DNA of 19,886 nt from RGIG4576 sp045656705 (lineage in GTDB: Bacteria > Bacteroidota > Bacteroidia > Bacteroidales > Muribaculaceae), in NCBI GenBank assembly GCA_045656705.1, contig JAZORR010000015.1, positions 1 through 19,886 of the forward strand, in the 5' to 3' direction. Under the pieces are notes generated by a model. It was not told the origin of the DNA and ran no database searches. It saw only the letters and a program-made list of their open reading frames with translations. Both the position numbers and the translations under genes were made by a program. Positions 7,821 through 15,082 of this stretch are shown in pieces; position 1 is the first letter of the stretch; each line of letters opens with the position of its first letter.

Positions 7821-8345
7821 ATGAACAATAATTTCAAACAAATAGCCACCGAACGCTTTTCTTGTCGTCACTACTCACAAGAGCCTATCGACAAGCAGCA
7901 AATCATCGACATACTTGAGTGTGCTCGCCTCGCACCATCGGCTTGCAATCGTCAGCCATGGCGTTTTGTGGTGGTGACCGACGCTCAAGAGCTTGAGGCT
8001 GTGTGTCAAAGTTACGACCGTTCGTGGATCAAGGAAGCACCAGCAGCCATTATCGTACTTGGCAATCGTGCCGAAGCATGGCATCGCCAATACGACAACT
8101 ACGATGCTACCGACATTGACATTGCTATCACCACCGAGCATATTTGCCTTGCAGCCACCGATATGGGACTTGGCACTTGTTGGGTGTGCAATTTCGAACC
8201 TACAGTGCTACGCAACGCACTCAATATTCCCGAAGAATGGGAACCACTTGTAATCATCCCTATAGGTAAACCAGCCGAAGGATGTGTAACAAAAGAAAAA
8301 TCGCGTAAAGACATAGAAGAACTTGTGCAATGGGGAAAATTCTAA
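7821..8345 (+). CDS. Nitroreductase family FMN-dependent oxidoreductase
   Basis: A 174-residue single-domain protein of the nitroreductase superfamily, which uses FMN and NAD(P)H and usually works as a dimer. Visible are the N-terminal phosphate-binding ERFSCRHYSQEPI, the FMN-binding LAPSACNRQPWRFVVV (about 36-51), a central alpha-helical part with AITTEHICLAATDMGLGTCW (about 101-120), and the C-terminal PIGKPAEG near 150. The length is typical of short family members. The physiological substrate is unknown. The last 16 bases overlap the start of the next gene, so translation is probably coupled. Confidence 0.88.
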   Translation: MNNNFKQIATERFSCRHYSQEPIDKQQIIDILECARLAPSACNRQPWRFVVVTDAQELEAVCQSYDRSWIKEAPAAIIVLGNRAEAWHRQYDNYDATDIDIAITTEHICLAATDMGLGTCWVCNFEPTVLRNALNIPEEWEPLVIIPIGKPAEGCVTKEKSRKDIEELVQWGKF

Positions 8346-8821
8346 ACATATTGTTCTCGTTTTGCGTCATCGTGGCAATGTTTGCCTCATGTTCAAATAA
8401 GGAATGCTTCGATAATCAGAGCACTCTGCCTCTTGCAGGATTTTACTCTATGCAAACGCAAGAGCAAATCTCGGTGGACTCTATCACCATCTATGGTGTG
8501 GGGGCAAAGGGCGATGCCAATCTATTAGATAACGGAAGTGCATCGAAGGTGTATATGCCGATGCCTATTAGTGGCAACTCGGCAAGTTTCGTGTTTCATT
8601 ACAATGCGAAACGCCTTGACTTCGTTGAACTCAACGACACTCTTACCATACACTACAAGAGTTATCCAAAGTTTGTATCCAACGAGTGTGGTGCTATCTA
8701 TCAATACGATGTGACCAATTTCACCTACACTCATCACCTTATCGATTCCATTGCTTTGCCTACTATGCAATTCAACAATATCGATAAAGAAGTTATCCAA
8801 ATCTATTTCCGTACCGAATGA
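8330..8821 (+). CDS. Lipoprotein of the DUF6452-like family
   Basis: A 163-residue lipoprotein. Residues 1-21 are a signal peptide ending in the lipobox MFASC, with Cys21 as lipidation site. The mature part looks beta-rich, with ECFDNQSTLPLAGFY near the start and a NECGAIYQYDV segment near residue 118. It resembles DUF6452 proteins of Bacteroides, which have a conserved cysteine pair and no known function. The start overlaps the nitroreductase stop by 16 bases and its own TGA overlaps the next ATG by four bases, so the three genes are tightly coupled. The lipoprotein call is strong; the family name is from memory. Confidence 0.72.
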   Translation: MGKILNILFSFCVIVAMFASCSNKECFDNQSTLPLAGFYSMQTQEQISVDSITIYGVGAKGDANLLDNGSASKVYMPMPISGNSASFVFHYNAKRLDFVELNDTLTIHYKSYPKFVSNECGAIYQYDVTNFTYTHHLIDSIALPTMQFNNIDKEVIQIYFRTE

Positions 8822-9681
8822 GAATGAAAAAACATATTTTCATATTATTACTTTCGTTCTTGTTTTCCACTCAATGGGTAGTGGCTCAAAATCGTCGCGT
8901 AAACCCTGTGAAGGAAAACTACAACACCGTGTTGCGTACAGATGTAAAAAATCAGAAGAAACCACCATTCACTAAGAAATGGCCAGGGCTGAAAAATGAC
9001 ACAATCATTCGTGACACACTATTCATTGCCGTAGACACCACCAAGAAGGAATTTACCTATCCCAAAATCAATGGCATCACTGTGGGTGCTAATATTTGGG
9101 ATCCTATTATGCGTGTTTTCGGACAAAAATATGGTGGCATTGGCGTATCGGCTGAAGTGAGTTTGTGGAACAAGATATTCCCACACATTGAGGCGGGCGT
9201 GGGCACAGCATCACACACTCCCGAAGATATGAATTTCACATATAAGAGTACTGTTTCGCCATATTTCAAAGTGGGGGTTCGCTACAATTTCCTACACGGA
9301 AAGAGTTCAGACTACCAACTTCTTGCAGGCCTCAATTTTGGATATTCATCTTTCAAATACGACATTGAGAATATCTCCATCAATTCCGACTATTGGGGAC
9401 AACCTATCACCACATCTATCAACGGGCTCAAGTCGAATGCGCTATGGGGTGAGGCATCACTATCGCTTAGGGTGAAGATAGCAGGAAACATCTCGATGGG
9501 ATGGTCGGCAATATTCCATAAAATGCTTTCCTACAAGAAAAATGTGCAAGGCAATCCGTGGTATGTTCCGGGATATGGTACACTCGACAATACTTTTGGT
9601 GGTGCATTCTCAATATACTACACCTTACCACTCAACAAAAACAAGAAGCCAAAAGCCTTTAATGACGAAGAAATAAAATAA
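8818..9681 (+). CDS. Probable outer-membrane beta-barrel protein, DUF6048-like
   Basis: A 287-residue exported protein with a signal peptide ending about residue 24 (VVA before QNRR). A second ATG at 8824 is two codons in; the first overlaps the previous stop as ATGA. After a polar linker with DTLFIAVDTTKKEF, the rest alternates short beta strands with glycine and aromatic residues: GITVGANIWDPIMRVFGQK, SPYFKVGVRYNF, LLAGLNFGYSSFKYDI, ALWGEASLSLRVKI and FSIYYTLPL. This is the pattern of a small outer-membrane barrel. It matches DUF6048, which I recall as a usual neighbour of DUF6452. Function unknown; the pair may form an envelope complex. Confidence 0.75.
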   Translation: MRMKKHIFILLLSFLFSTQWVVAQNRRVNPVKENYNTVLRTDVKNQKKPPFTKKWPGLKNDTIIRDTLFIAVDTTKKEFTYPKINGITVGANIWDPIMRVFGQKYGGIGVSAEVSLWNKIFPHIEAGVGTASHTPEDMNFTYKSTVSPYFKVGVRYNFLHGKSSDYQLLAGLNFGYSSFKYDIENISINSDYWGQPITTSINGLKSNALWGEASLSLRVKIAGNISMGWSAIFHKMLSYKKNVQGNPWYVPGYGTLDNTFGGAFSIYYTLPLNKNKKPKAFNDEEIK

Positions 9682-9756
9682 TATTTTCTCACTATTGGCT
9701 TATTTGACATCAAACAAACTAAACGATAATAATCAACTACAAAAACATATACTATT

Positions 9757-10539
9757 ATGAACAAAATTGTGAGCAAAACGCATTTCTCCGAAAATGTAGT
9801 GAAACTCGTTGTTGAGGCTCCTCTTATTGCAAAAGCACGCAAAGCAGGACACTTTGTGATTGTGCGCTGTGGCGAACACGGTGAACGCATTCCGCTCACC
9901 ATTTCCGATTCTGATGTTGAACGCGGCACTATCACTCTTGTGATACAAGCCGTAGGTGAATCTACCAAGAAGATTGTGGCTCTCAACGAAGGCGATTACC
10001 TTACCGATGTTGTTGGTCCTCTTGGACAAGCTACTCACATCGAAAACTTCGGCACAGTGGTGTGCTGTGGTGGTGGTGTAGGTGTGGCTCCCCTATTGCC
10101 TATTGTGGTGGCTCTTAAGGCTGCTGGCAACCGTGTGGTGAGTGTGCTTGCAGGTCGCACCAAAGATCTTATCATTCTCGAAGACGAAATACGCCGTCAC
10201 AGCGACGAAGTTATCATCATGACCGACGATGGCTCTTATGGCAAAAAAGGTCTCATCACTGCAGGTGTGGAGGAAGTAATCCTTCGCGAAAAGGTGGACA
10301 AAGTGGTGACTATCGGCCCTGCTATTATGATGAAATTTGTGGCATTGCTCACCAAGAAATATGAAGTACCTACCGAATGCTCACTCAACACCATTATGGT
10401 AGACGGCACAGGTATGTGTGGAGCTTGTCGCATCACAGTAGATGGTAAAACTAAGTTTGTGTGTGTCGATGGACCTGAATTCGACGCTCACAAAGTAGAT
10501 TTCGATGAGATGCTTATGCGATTGAAGTCTTACAACTAA
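9757..10539 (+). CDS. nfnA: NfnA-type FAD/[2Fe-2S] subunit of NADH-dependent ferredoxin:NADP+ oxidoreductase
   Basis: A 260-residue flavoprotein of the PyrK/SudB/NfnA group. It has an N-terminal FAD-binding barrel with ERIPLTISD (about 46-54) and an NAD-binding fold with CCGGGVGVAPLLPIVVALKA (about 104-123). The cluster-binding segment reads VDGTGMCGAC, with Cys221, Cys224 and Cys236; the position of the first cysteine in PyrK is Asp216. Structures of Thermotoga and Pyrococcus NfnA show exactly such an Asp plus three-Cys [2Fe-2S] site, which favours Nfn over the pyrimidine enzyme. NfnAB balances NADH, NADPH and reduced ferredoxin by flavin-based bifurcation. Only six bases separate it from nfnB. 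Databases often label it sulfide/dihydroorotate dehydrogenase-like. Confidence 0.85.
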   Translation: MNKIVSKTHFSENVVKLVVEAPLIAKARKAGHFVIVRCGEHGERIPLTISDSDVERGTITLVIQAVGESTKKIVALNEGDYLTDVVGPLGQATHIENFGTVVCCGGGVGVAPLLPIVVALKAAGNRVVSVLAGRTKDLIILEDEIRRHSDEVIIMTDDGSYGKKGLITAGVEEVILREKVDKVVTIGPAIMMKFVALLTKKYEVPTECSLNTIMVDGTGMCGACRITVDGKTKFVCVDGPEFDAHKVDFDEMLMRLKSYN

Positions 10540-10545
10540 TAATTG

Positions 10546-12018
10546 ATGAAAATAATGGAAAACAACGATATACTTGCCCTTTCTCGTGCCGAAGAATGGC
10601 GCGAAGAGCTAAGAAAAGCAAAGACTGCGAAGGAACGTACTTCCACTCCTCGTGTGAAGATGCCCGAACTTGATGCATCTTATCGCATCACTTGCAAGGA
10701 AGAAGTAAACCAAGGTATCACAGAGGAAATGGCACTCATTGAGGCTTCTCGCTGCCTTGACTGTCCTAATCCTCAATGCGTGACAGGTTGCCCAGTAAAC
10801 ATTAATATTCCCGCCTTTATTAAGAACATCGAGCGAGGAGAGTTTGCTCAAGCACTTAGCACTATCAAGCAAACGAGTGCACTTCCTGCTGTGTGTGGTC
10901 GCGTGTGTCCGCAAGAAAAGCAATGCGAAAGCAAATGTATGTATCACAAAATGGGCAAAGAGCCTGTGGCTATCGGTTATCTTGAACGCTTTGCTGCCGA
11001 CTATGGTCGCACTCACGCTGTAGAAGAAACCACAGCTATCGCATCTAATGGCATCAAGGTGGCTGTAGTGGGCAGTGGACCTGCCGGACTTTCATTTGCT
11101 GGTGATATGGTGAAACGCGGCTATGATGTAACCGTATTTGAGGCACTTCACGAGATTGGGGGCGTACTTAAATATGGTATTCCTGAATTCCGTCTGCCTA
11201 ATGCTATCGTAGAAACTGAAATTGATGGTCTACGCGCTCTTGGTGTGAAATTCATCAAGGACTGCATCGTGGGCAAGACTATCACTTACGACAATCTTCA
11301 CGAAGAAGGCTTCAAGGGCATTTTCGTGGCTTCGGGTGCAGGTCTTCCTCGCTTTATGGGCATTCCTGGCGAAAACCTCAACGGCATCATGTCGAGCAAC
11401 GAATACCTTACTCGCATCAACCTTATGGGTGCTGGCACCGAAGGCTGGGACACTCCTGTGCTTAAAGGCGAGAATGTAGCAATCATTGGTGGTGGTAACA
11501 CGGCTATGGACTCAGTGCGTACTGCATTACGTGCCGGAGCCAAACGCGCTATGCTTGTGTATCGCCGTGGAGAAGACGAAATGCCTGCTCGCCTTGAAGA
11601 AATCAAGCACGCCAAGGAAGAAGGTGTAGAATTTATGACTCTTCACAATCCTGTGGAATATCTTGGCGATGAAAAAGGTCGCGTGCGTGCTATGCGTGTA
11701 CAACGCATGGAACTTGGCGAACCAGATGCATCAGGCCGTCGCTCTCCTGTACCTGTGGAAGGTGGTATCGACGAAATACCTGTAGATTTGGTGATTGTGA
11801 GTGTAGGTGTATCACCTAATCCACTTGTACCTCGCTCAATCGAAGGACTTGAAGTGAGCAAGCGCAACACTATCGTTGTCAATGAAGACACTATGCAATC
11901 ATCACTCGCCGACCTTTATGCCGGTGGCGATATCGTGCGTGGTGGTGCAACTGTTATCCTTGCTATGGGTGATGGTCGCCGTGCTGCCCTCAATATGCAT
12001 GAAGCTCTTTCTAAGTAA
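10546..12018 (+). CDS. nfnB: NfnB-type iron-sulfur flavoprotein (often annotated NADPH-dependent glutamate synthase small subunit, GltA)
   Basis: A 490-residue protein from the ATG at 10546; a TTG at 10543 and an ATG at 10555 are other in-frame starts. Its N-terminal domain carries two ferredoxin-like cysteine groups: CLDCPNPQCVTGCP (Cys70, 73, 78, 82) and CGRVCPQEKQCESKC (Cys117, 121, 127, 131). Next come an FAD motif VVGSGPAGLSFAGDM (about 174-188), an NADPH motif AIIGGGNTAMDSV, and the C-terminal FAD contact DLYAGGDIVRGGATVILAMG. This is the layout of GltD-like proteins. Pairing with NfnA and absence of a large glutamate synthase gene make the electron-bifurcating NfnB role more likely. 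Whether it bifurcates or acts as a simple transhydrogenase cannot be read here. Confidence 0.83.
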   Translation: MKIMENNDILALSRAEEWREELRKAKTAKERTSTPRVKMPELDASYRITCKEEVNQGITEEMALIEASRCLDCPNPQCVTGCPVNINIPAFIKNIERGEFAQALSTIKQTSALPAVCGRVCPQEKQCESKCMYHKMGKEPVAIGYLERFAADYGRTHAVEETTAIASNGIKVAVVGSGPAGLSFAGDMVKRGYDVTVFEALHEIGGVLKYGIPEFRLPNAIVETEIDGLRALGVKFIKDCIVGKTITYDNLHEEGFKGIFVASGAGLPRFMGIPGENLNGIMSSNEYLTRINLMGAGTEGWDTPVLKGENVAIIGGGNTAMDSVRTALRAGAKRAMLVYRRGEDEMPARLEEIKHAKEEGVEFMTLHNPVEYLGDEKGRVRAMRVQRMELGEPDASGRRSPVPVEGGIDEIPVDLVIVSVGVSPNPLVPRSIEGLEVSKRNTIVVNEDTMQSSLADLYAGGDIVRGGATVILAMGDGRRAALNMHEALSK

Positions 12019-12042
12019 TAGAAAATTCATTTACTACTATAC

Positions 12043-12078
12043 AAAAAAGCGATATGCCTCAATGACATATCGCTTTTT
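12043..12078. terminator. Bidirectional intrinsic terminator between nfnB and the purine permease
   Basis: GCGATATG (12049-12056) pairs perfectly with CATATCGC (12066-12073) around a 9-base loop, flanked by an A run on the left and five T on the right. The A/T runs extend the stem and give a U tract in both directions. It lies 25 bases after the nfnB stop and 23 bases beyond the stop of the convergent permease gene. Confidence 0.88.
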
Positions 12079-12100
12079 CATATCTTTATGTTTTACTCTC

Positions 12101-13387
12101 TTATAGCAAGAACTTCAATAGGAAGAATGCCGATAGGATATACATTCCCACTGTAAGCTTCTTATGGTTACCACCAAGCAGGTTAAGCACTACATAGCTA
12201 AGCATACCGAGCACGATACCGTCTGAAATGCTATAACACAATGGCATCATCACGATACACATAAAGGCAGGAATAGCTTCGGTGTAATCTCTAAAGTCGA
12301 TCTTCACCACAGATGCCATCATCATCACACCCACAAGCACAAGTACAGGAGCTGTGGCTGCAGATGGAATAGAAAGGAACAATGGAGCGAAGAACATTGC
12401 ACTTAAGAAGCACAAACCACACACAAATGCTGTGAGACCACTACGGCCACCTTCTTCCACACCCGATGCACTTTCCACGTATGTTGTAATAGTACTTGTA
12501 CCCATCAATGCACCACCGGTAGTGGCAAGAGCATCCACCATAAAGGCTTGCTTCAAACGAGGAATCTTACCATTTTCATCGATCATTCTAGCATGAGTAG
12601 TCACACCGATAATAGTACCGATAGTATCAAACAAGTCAACAAACAACAATGTGAACACAATCACAAACATTTCGCCTGTGAATATTTGATTCCACTCAAA
12701 TTTGCAGAAAATAGGTTCAATAGAAGGAGGTGTACTCATCACACCACTGATATTTGTCACACCAAATGGAATACCTATAACAGTTGTAGCAATAATACCT
12801 ATCAATAAAGCACCTTTTACTTTCTTAATAAGCATAATAGCCGATAGCACCAAACCAATTACACAAACAAGAGCAGAACCTTGAGTCAAATCACCGATTT
12901 TCACAAGTGTAGAGTCATGGTTTACAATCACTTGAGCGCTACTCAACCCGATAAACGCAATGTAGATACCGATACCCACACTGATAGAATTTTTCAGTGT
13001 CGTTGGAATCACATCCACAATCTTCTCGCGAAGGTTGGTGATCGTGAGCAAAATAAACAAAAGACCTTCCAAGAACACTGCAGTGAGTGCAAATTGCCAA
13101 GTGTAACCCATAATCATACAGATAGAGTAAGCAAAGAATGCATTTAAACCCATACCTGGAGCCAATGCAAACGGCAACTTAGCATACAAGCCCATAAGCA
13201 TTGTAGCTGCAGCCGATACCAACACGGTAGTAGTAAACAACGCGCCCTTATCCATTCCTGTTGTACCAAGAATGCTTGGGTTCACCGCCAAGATATAAGC
13301 CATTGTCAGGAATGTGGTAATACCTGCCATAATTTCGGTCTTGACAGTAGTCTCTTTAGGATCGAATCCAAATAGTTTATTCAGCAT
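12101..13387 (-). CDS. NCS2/AzgA-family purine (hypoxanthine/guanine/adenine) permease
   Basis: A 428-residue polytopic inner-membrane transporter of the AzgA branch of NCS2, which brings purine bases in by proton symport. Diagnostic segments are ITTFLTMAYILAVNP near the N-terminus, ALAPGMGLNAFFAY at about 74-87, a VDLFDTIGTIIG substrate-binding stretch in the middle, and STITTYVESASGVEEGGRSG shortly after. The length and the 12-14 helices fit PbuG, GhxP and related proteins. The exact base preference cannot be told from sequence. It is a single gene with its own promoter-like box at 13416 and shares a terminator with the convergent nfnAB genes. No purine riboswitch is visible in the short leader. 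Confidence 0.9.
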   Translation of the reverse strand: MLNKLFGFDPKETTVKTEIMAGITTFLTMAYILAVNPSILGTTGMDKGALFTTTVLVSAAATMLMGLYAKLPFALAPGMGLNAFFAYSICMIMGYTWQFALTAVFLEGLLFILLTITNLREKIVDVIPTTLKNSISVGIGIYIAFIGLSSAQVIVNHDSTLVKIGDLTQGSALVCVIGLVLSAIMLIKKVKGALLIGIIATTVIGIPFGVTNISGVMSTPPSIEPIFCKFEWNQIFTGEMFVIVFTLLFVDLFDTIGTIIGVTTHARMIDENGKIPRLKQAFMVDALATTGGALMGTSTITTYVESASGVEEGGRSGLTAFVCGLCFLSAMFFAPLFLSIPSAATAPVLVLVGVMMMASVVKIDFRDYTEAIPAFMCIVMMPLCYSISDGIVLGMLSYVVLNLLGGNHKKLTVGMYILSAFFLLKFLL

Positions 13388-13747
13388 AATAATAATAGTT
13401 TAACATTCTAATCGACAAAGATAGTTATTTTTATAAAAAATAATACTACTTTACAAGAATATATAAAAAACACCCTAATATTAGCACATCAATTCTTTCA
13501 CACCACCCACAATCTTCTCTTTTTCCTCCCACTATATCACTATAGGCTGTTTAATTGCTATTTTTTTACTCACACTTTAATGCAATTCAAAGAGTTTTTT
13601 CTCTAAAAAATTCCATTTCTCGCACATTTTTCCAAAATCACGAATAGAGGGGCGATTTTTTTCAAAAAAACTTTCACTCCCACATTACTGGTTTCCAACA
13701 ACTTACGATTTAATCGCAAAAAACTTGCATTTTTTCTCTCAAAAAAG
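13388..13747. other. AT-rich divergent intergenic region before the SRP RNA gene
   Basis: These 360 bases separate the permease start from the SRP RNA promoter. Apart from the permease -7 box at 13416-13423, I see T-rich and A-rich runs and one repeat-like element: on the minus strand 13525-13545 reads CTATAGTGATATAGTGGGAG then G, resembling the stretch at 18864-18895. No convincing coding potential; the 70-codon reading frame on the minus strand is low-complexity. Confidence 0.65.
13416..13423 (-). promoter_or_regulatory. -7 box (TATCTTTG) for the purine permease gene
   Basis: The minus strand reads TATCTTTG, a perfect match to TAnnTTTG, 28 bases upstream of the ATG at 13387. No TTTG-type -33 box is seen at usual spacing. 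The implied 5' leader is only about 20-25 bases, too short for a riboswitch. Confidence 0.6.
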
Positions 13748-13778
13748 TTTGTAGATTTGGAAAATAGTCGTACCTTTG
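13748..13778 (+). promoter_or_regulatory. Canonical Bacteroidetes promoter for the SRP RNA/tRNA-Thr unit
   Basis: A -33 box TTTG at 13748-13751 is followed after exactly 19 bases by the -7 box TACCTTTG at 13771-13778. Both elements and the spacing match the Bacteroidetes sigma-70-type consensus. Transcription should begin near 13783-13785, which agrees with the 5' end of the terminal SRP RNA helix. It is the best-formed promoter in the window. Confidence 0.85.
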
Positions 13779-13783
13779 CAGTC

Positions 13784-13880
13784 GGGTAAGTCCTATACGG
13801 CCAGCTCCTTGTCAACTCCCCCAGGTCTTGACCGAAGCAAGGGCAGCAGGTTGTAGCGGCGCGATGTAGTAAGCTTACCT
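13784..13880 (+). ncRNA. ffs: Small signal recognition particle RNA (4.5S type)
   Basis: This is the RNA core of the signal recognition particle, which with Ffh delivers nascent membrane proteins to FtsY. The ends pair as GGTAAG (13785-13790) with CTTACC (13874-13879), closing one long hairpin of about 97 nt, the size of the bacterial small SRP RNA. The apical part has a CCCCCAGGTC 5' side, a CTTG/CAAG stem around a CCGAAG apex, and GGGCAGCAGG on the 3' side, the expected form of the Ffh-binding loops. The GCGATGTAG segment matches the E. coli 4.5S GGGATGTAG region. The promoter is directly upstream and tRNA-Thr starts four bases downstream. Identified by pattern, not by covariance search. 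Confidence 0.85.
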
Positions 13881-13884
13881 ATTT

Positions 13885-13958
13885 GCCTCTTTAGCTCAGT
13901 TGGCCAGAGCACGTGATTTGTAATCTCGGGGTCGTTGGTTCGAATCCGACAAGAGGCT
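13885..13958 (+). tRNA. tRNA-Thr, anticodon TGT
   Basis: A 74-nt cloverleaf. The acceptor arms GCCTCTT and AAGAGGC pair perfectly; the D stem is GCTC/GAGC; the anticodon loop TTTGTAA holds TGT at 13919-13921, which reads ACA and other ACN threonine codons; the T arm is GTTGG-TTCGAAT-CCGAC. The discriminator base is T and no CCA is encoded, so it must be added enzymatically. The anticodon stem CGTGA/TCTCG has one U-U mismatch at its centre pair. It is transcribed with the SRP RNA and followed at once by a terminator. Confidence 0.96.
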
Positions 13959-13961
13959 CAA

Positions 13962-13992
13962 AAGGAATCAACACAAGTTGGTTCCTTTTTTT
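13962..13992 (+). terminator. Intrinsic terminator of the SRP RNA/tRNA-Thr transcript
   Basis: AAGGAATCAAC (13962-13972) pairs with GTTGGTTCCTT (13977-13987) through eleven pairs including one G-T, around the loop ACAA, followed by a run of T to 13992. It begins four bases after the tRNA and ends the unit before the transporter gene at 14021. Confidence 0.9.
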
Positions 13993-14020
13993 ATTATGTA
14001 ACAAATACAAAGAAACACTT

Positions 14021-15004
14021 ATGATCACTCACATCTTCGCAAAGCATAGCAATATAATATATGTAGCATTGATTTCAATCTTGAGCTTTTCATTAATATC
14101 GGATTATATTCCCGGTGTAAACTCTTTCATCACTCCTCCTATCGCTTTATTCTTGGGATTGGTGTTTGCACTGCTTTGTGGGAAGGCTTATCCGTCGTTC
14201 AACAAGAAGATGTCGAAAAAGTTATTGCAATACTCAGTCATCGGACTTGGATTTGGGATGAACTTGCAGGCATCGCTCGCCTCTGGGGCTGAGGGTATGG
14301 CTTTCACTATAGTTTCGGTGGTGGGAACGATGCTTATCGGTTGGTTAATCGGTCGCAAAGTGCTAAAAGTGGATCGTAACACATCTTACCTCATAAGTTC
14401 GGGCACTGCGATATGTGGCGGGAGCGCAATTGCAGCTGTAGGGCCAGTGATTAAGGCAAAAGATAGTGATATGTCGGTGGCACTTGGCACTATTTTCATT
14501 CTTAATGCCATTGCTCTATTTATATTTCCAGTGATAGGCCATTGGCTCGGTATGACACAAGAGCAATTTGGATTGTGGGCAGCAATTGCCATTCACGACA
14601 CGAGTTCGGTGGTGGGAGCAGGAGCTGCATATGGCGAGAAGGCTCTTGAAATAGCTACTACAGTAAAACTCACGCGTGCGCTTTGGATTATCCCATTGGC
14701 ACTCGTCACTTCGTTTATTTTCAAAACCAAAGGGCAAAAAGTGTCGATTCCATGGTTTATCTTGTGGTTTGTGGTGGCGATGGTTATCAACACCTATCTA
14801 CTAAGTATGAGTGAAACGGGTATTGCGATAGGCAATTTTATCAACGGACTTGCGAGAAAATCGCTAACACTAACACTTTTCTTCATCGGCGCATCGCTCT
14901 CGGTGGATACATTGAAAGCCGTGGGCATCAAACCTCTTATTCAAGGTGTGTTACTATGGTTGGTAATCAGCCTATCTACACTTGCCTATATCTATTTTTC
15001 TTAA
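14021..15004 (+). CDS. YeiH-family (UPF0324) integral membrane protein, putative sulfate exporter family
   Basis: A 327-residue membrane protein with about ten helices. I take the ATG at 14021; the open frame extends back to 13913 but that part lies inside the tRNA and its terminator and cannot be coding. Characteristic segments are LQYSVIGLGFGMNL near residue 70, SSGTAICGGSAIAAVGPVIK near 126, IFILNAIALFIFPVIGHWLG, and AIHDTSSVVGAGAAYGEKAL near 190. The C-terminus has FFIGASLSVDTLKAVG. The family is annotated as putative sulfate exporter; the true substrate is not settled. No promoter is visible in the 28 bases after the terminator, so expression may depend on read-through or an atypical promoter. 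Confidence 0.9.
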   Translation: MITHIFAKHSNIIYVALISILSFSLISDYIPGVNSFITPPIALFLGLVFALLCGKAYPSFNKKMSKKLLQYSVIGLGFGMNLQASLASGAEGMAFTIVSVVGTMLIGWLIGRKVLKVDRNTSYLISSGTAICGGSAIAAVGPVIKAKDSDMSVALGTIFILNAIALFIFPVIGHWLGMTQEQFGLWAAIAIHDTSSVVGAGAAYGEKALEIATTVKLTRALWIIPLALVTSFIFKTKGQKVSIPWFILWFVVAMVINTYLLSMSETGIAIGNFINGLARKSLTLTLFFIGASLSVDTLKAVGIKPLIQGVLLWLVISLSTLAYIYFS

Positions 15005-15021
15005 ATTCCCGAAAATTACTA

Positions 15022-15052
15022 CCGAAAGGTGGCTGAATGGCCACCTTTTCGG
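15022..15052. terminator. Hairpin terminator between convergent yeiH-like gene and metH
   Basis: CCGAAAGGTGGC (15022-15033) pairs with GCCACCTTTTCGG (15040-15052) around TGAATG with one bulged T. It stands between two convergent stop codons (15004 and 15083), the usual place for a bidirectional terminator. The T run lies inside the stem rather than after it, so it is a less typical intrinsic terminator. Confidence 0.65.
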
Positions 15053-15082
15053 CAACATATTACATAAACTTCACAAAATAAC

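Noticed and set aside
9757..10539. Assignment as PyrK, the dihydroorotate dehydrogenase electron-transfer subunit
   Set aside because: No pyrD is adjacent, the neighbour is an NfnB/GltD-like protein, and the first cluster cysteine is replaced by Asp as in NfnA.
13913..14020. N-terminal extension of the YeiH-like protein by 36 codons
   Set aside because: The extension overlaps the 3' half of tRNA-Thr and its terminator; the ATG at 14021 gives a normal-length family member.
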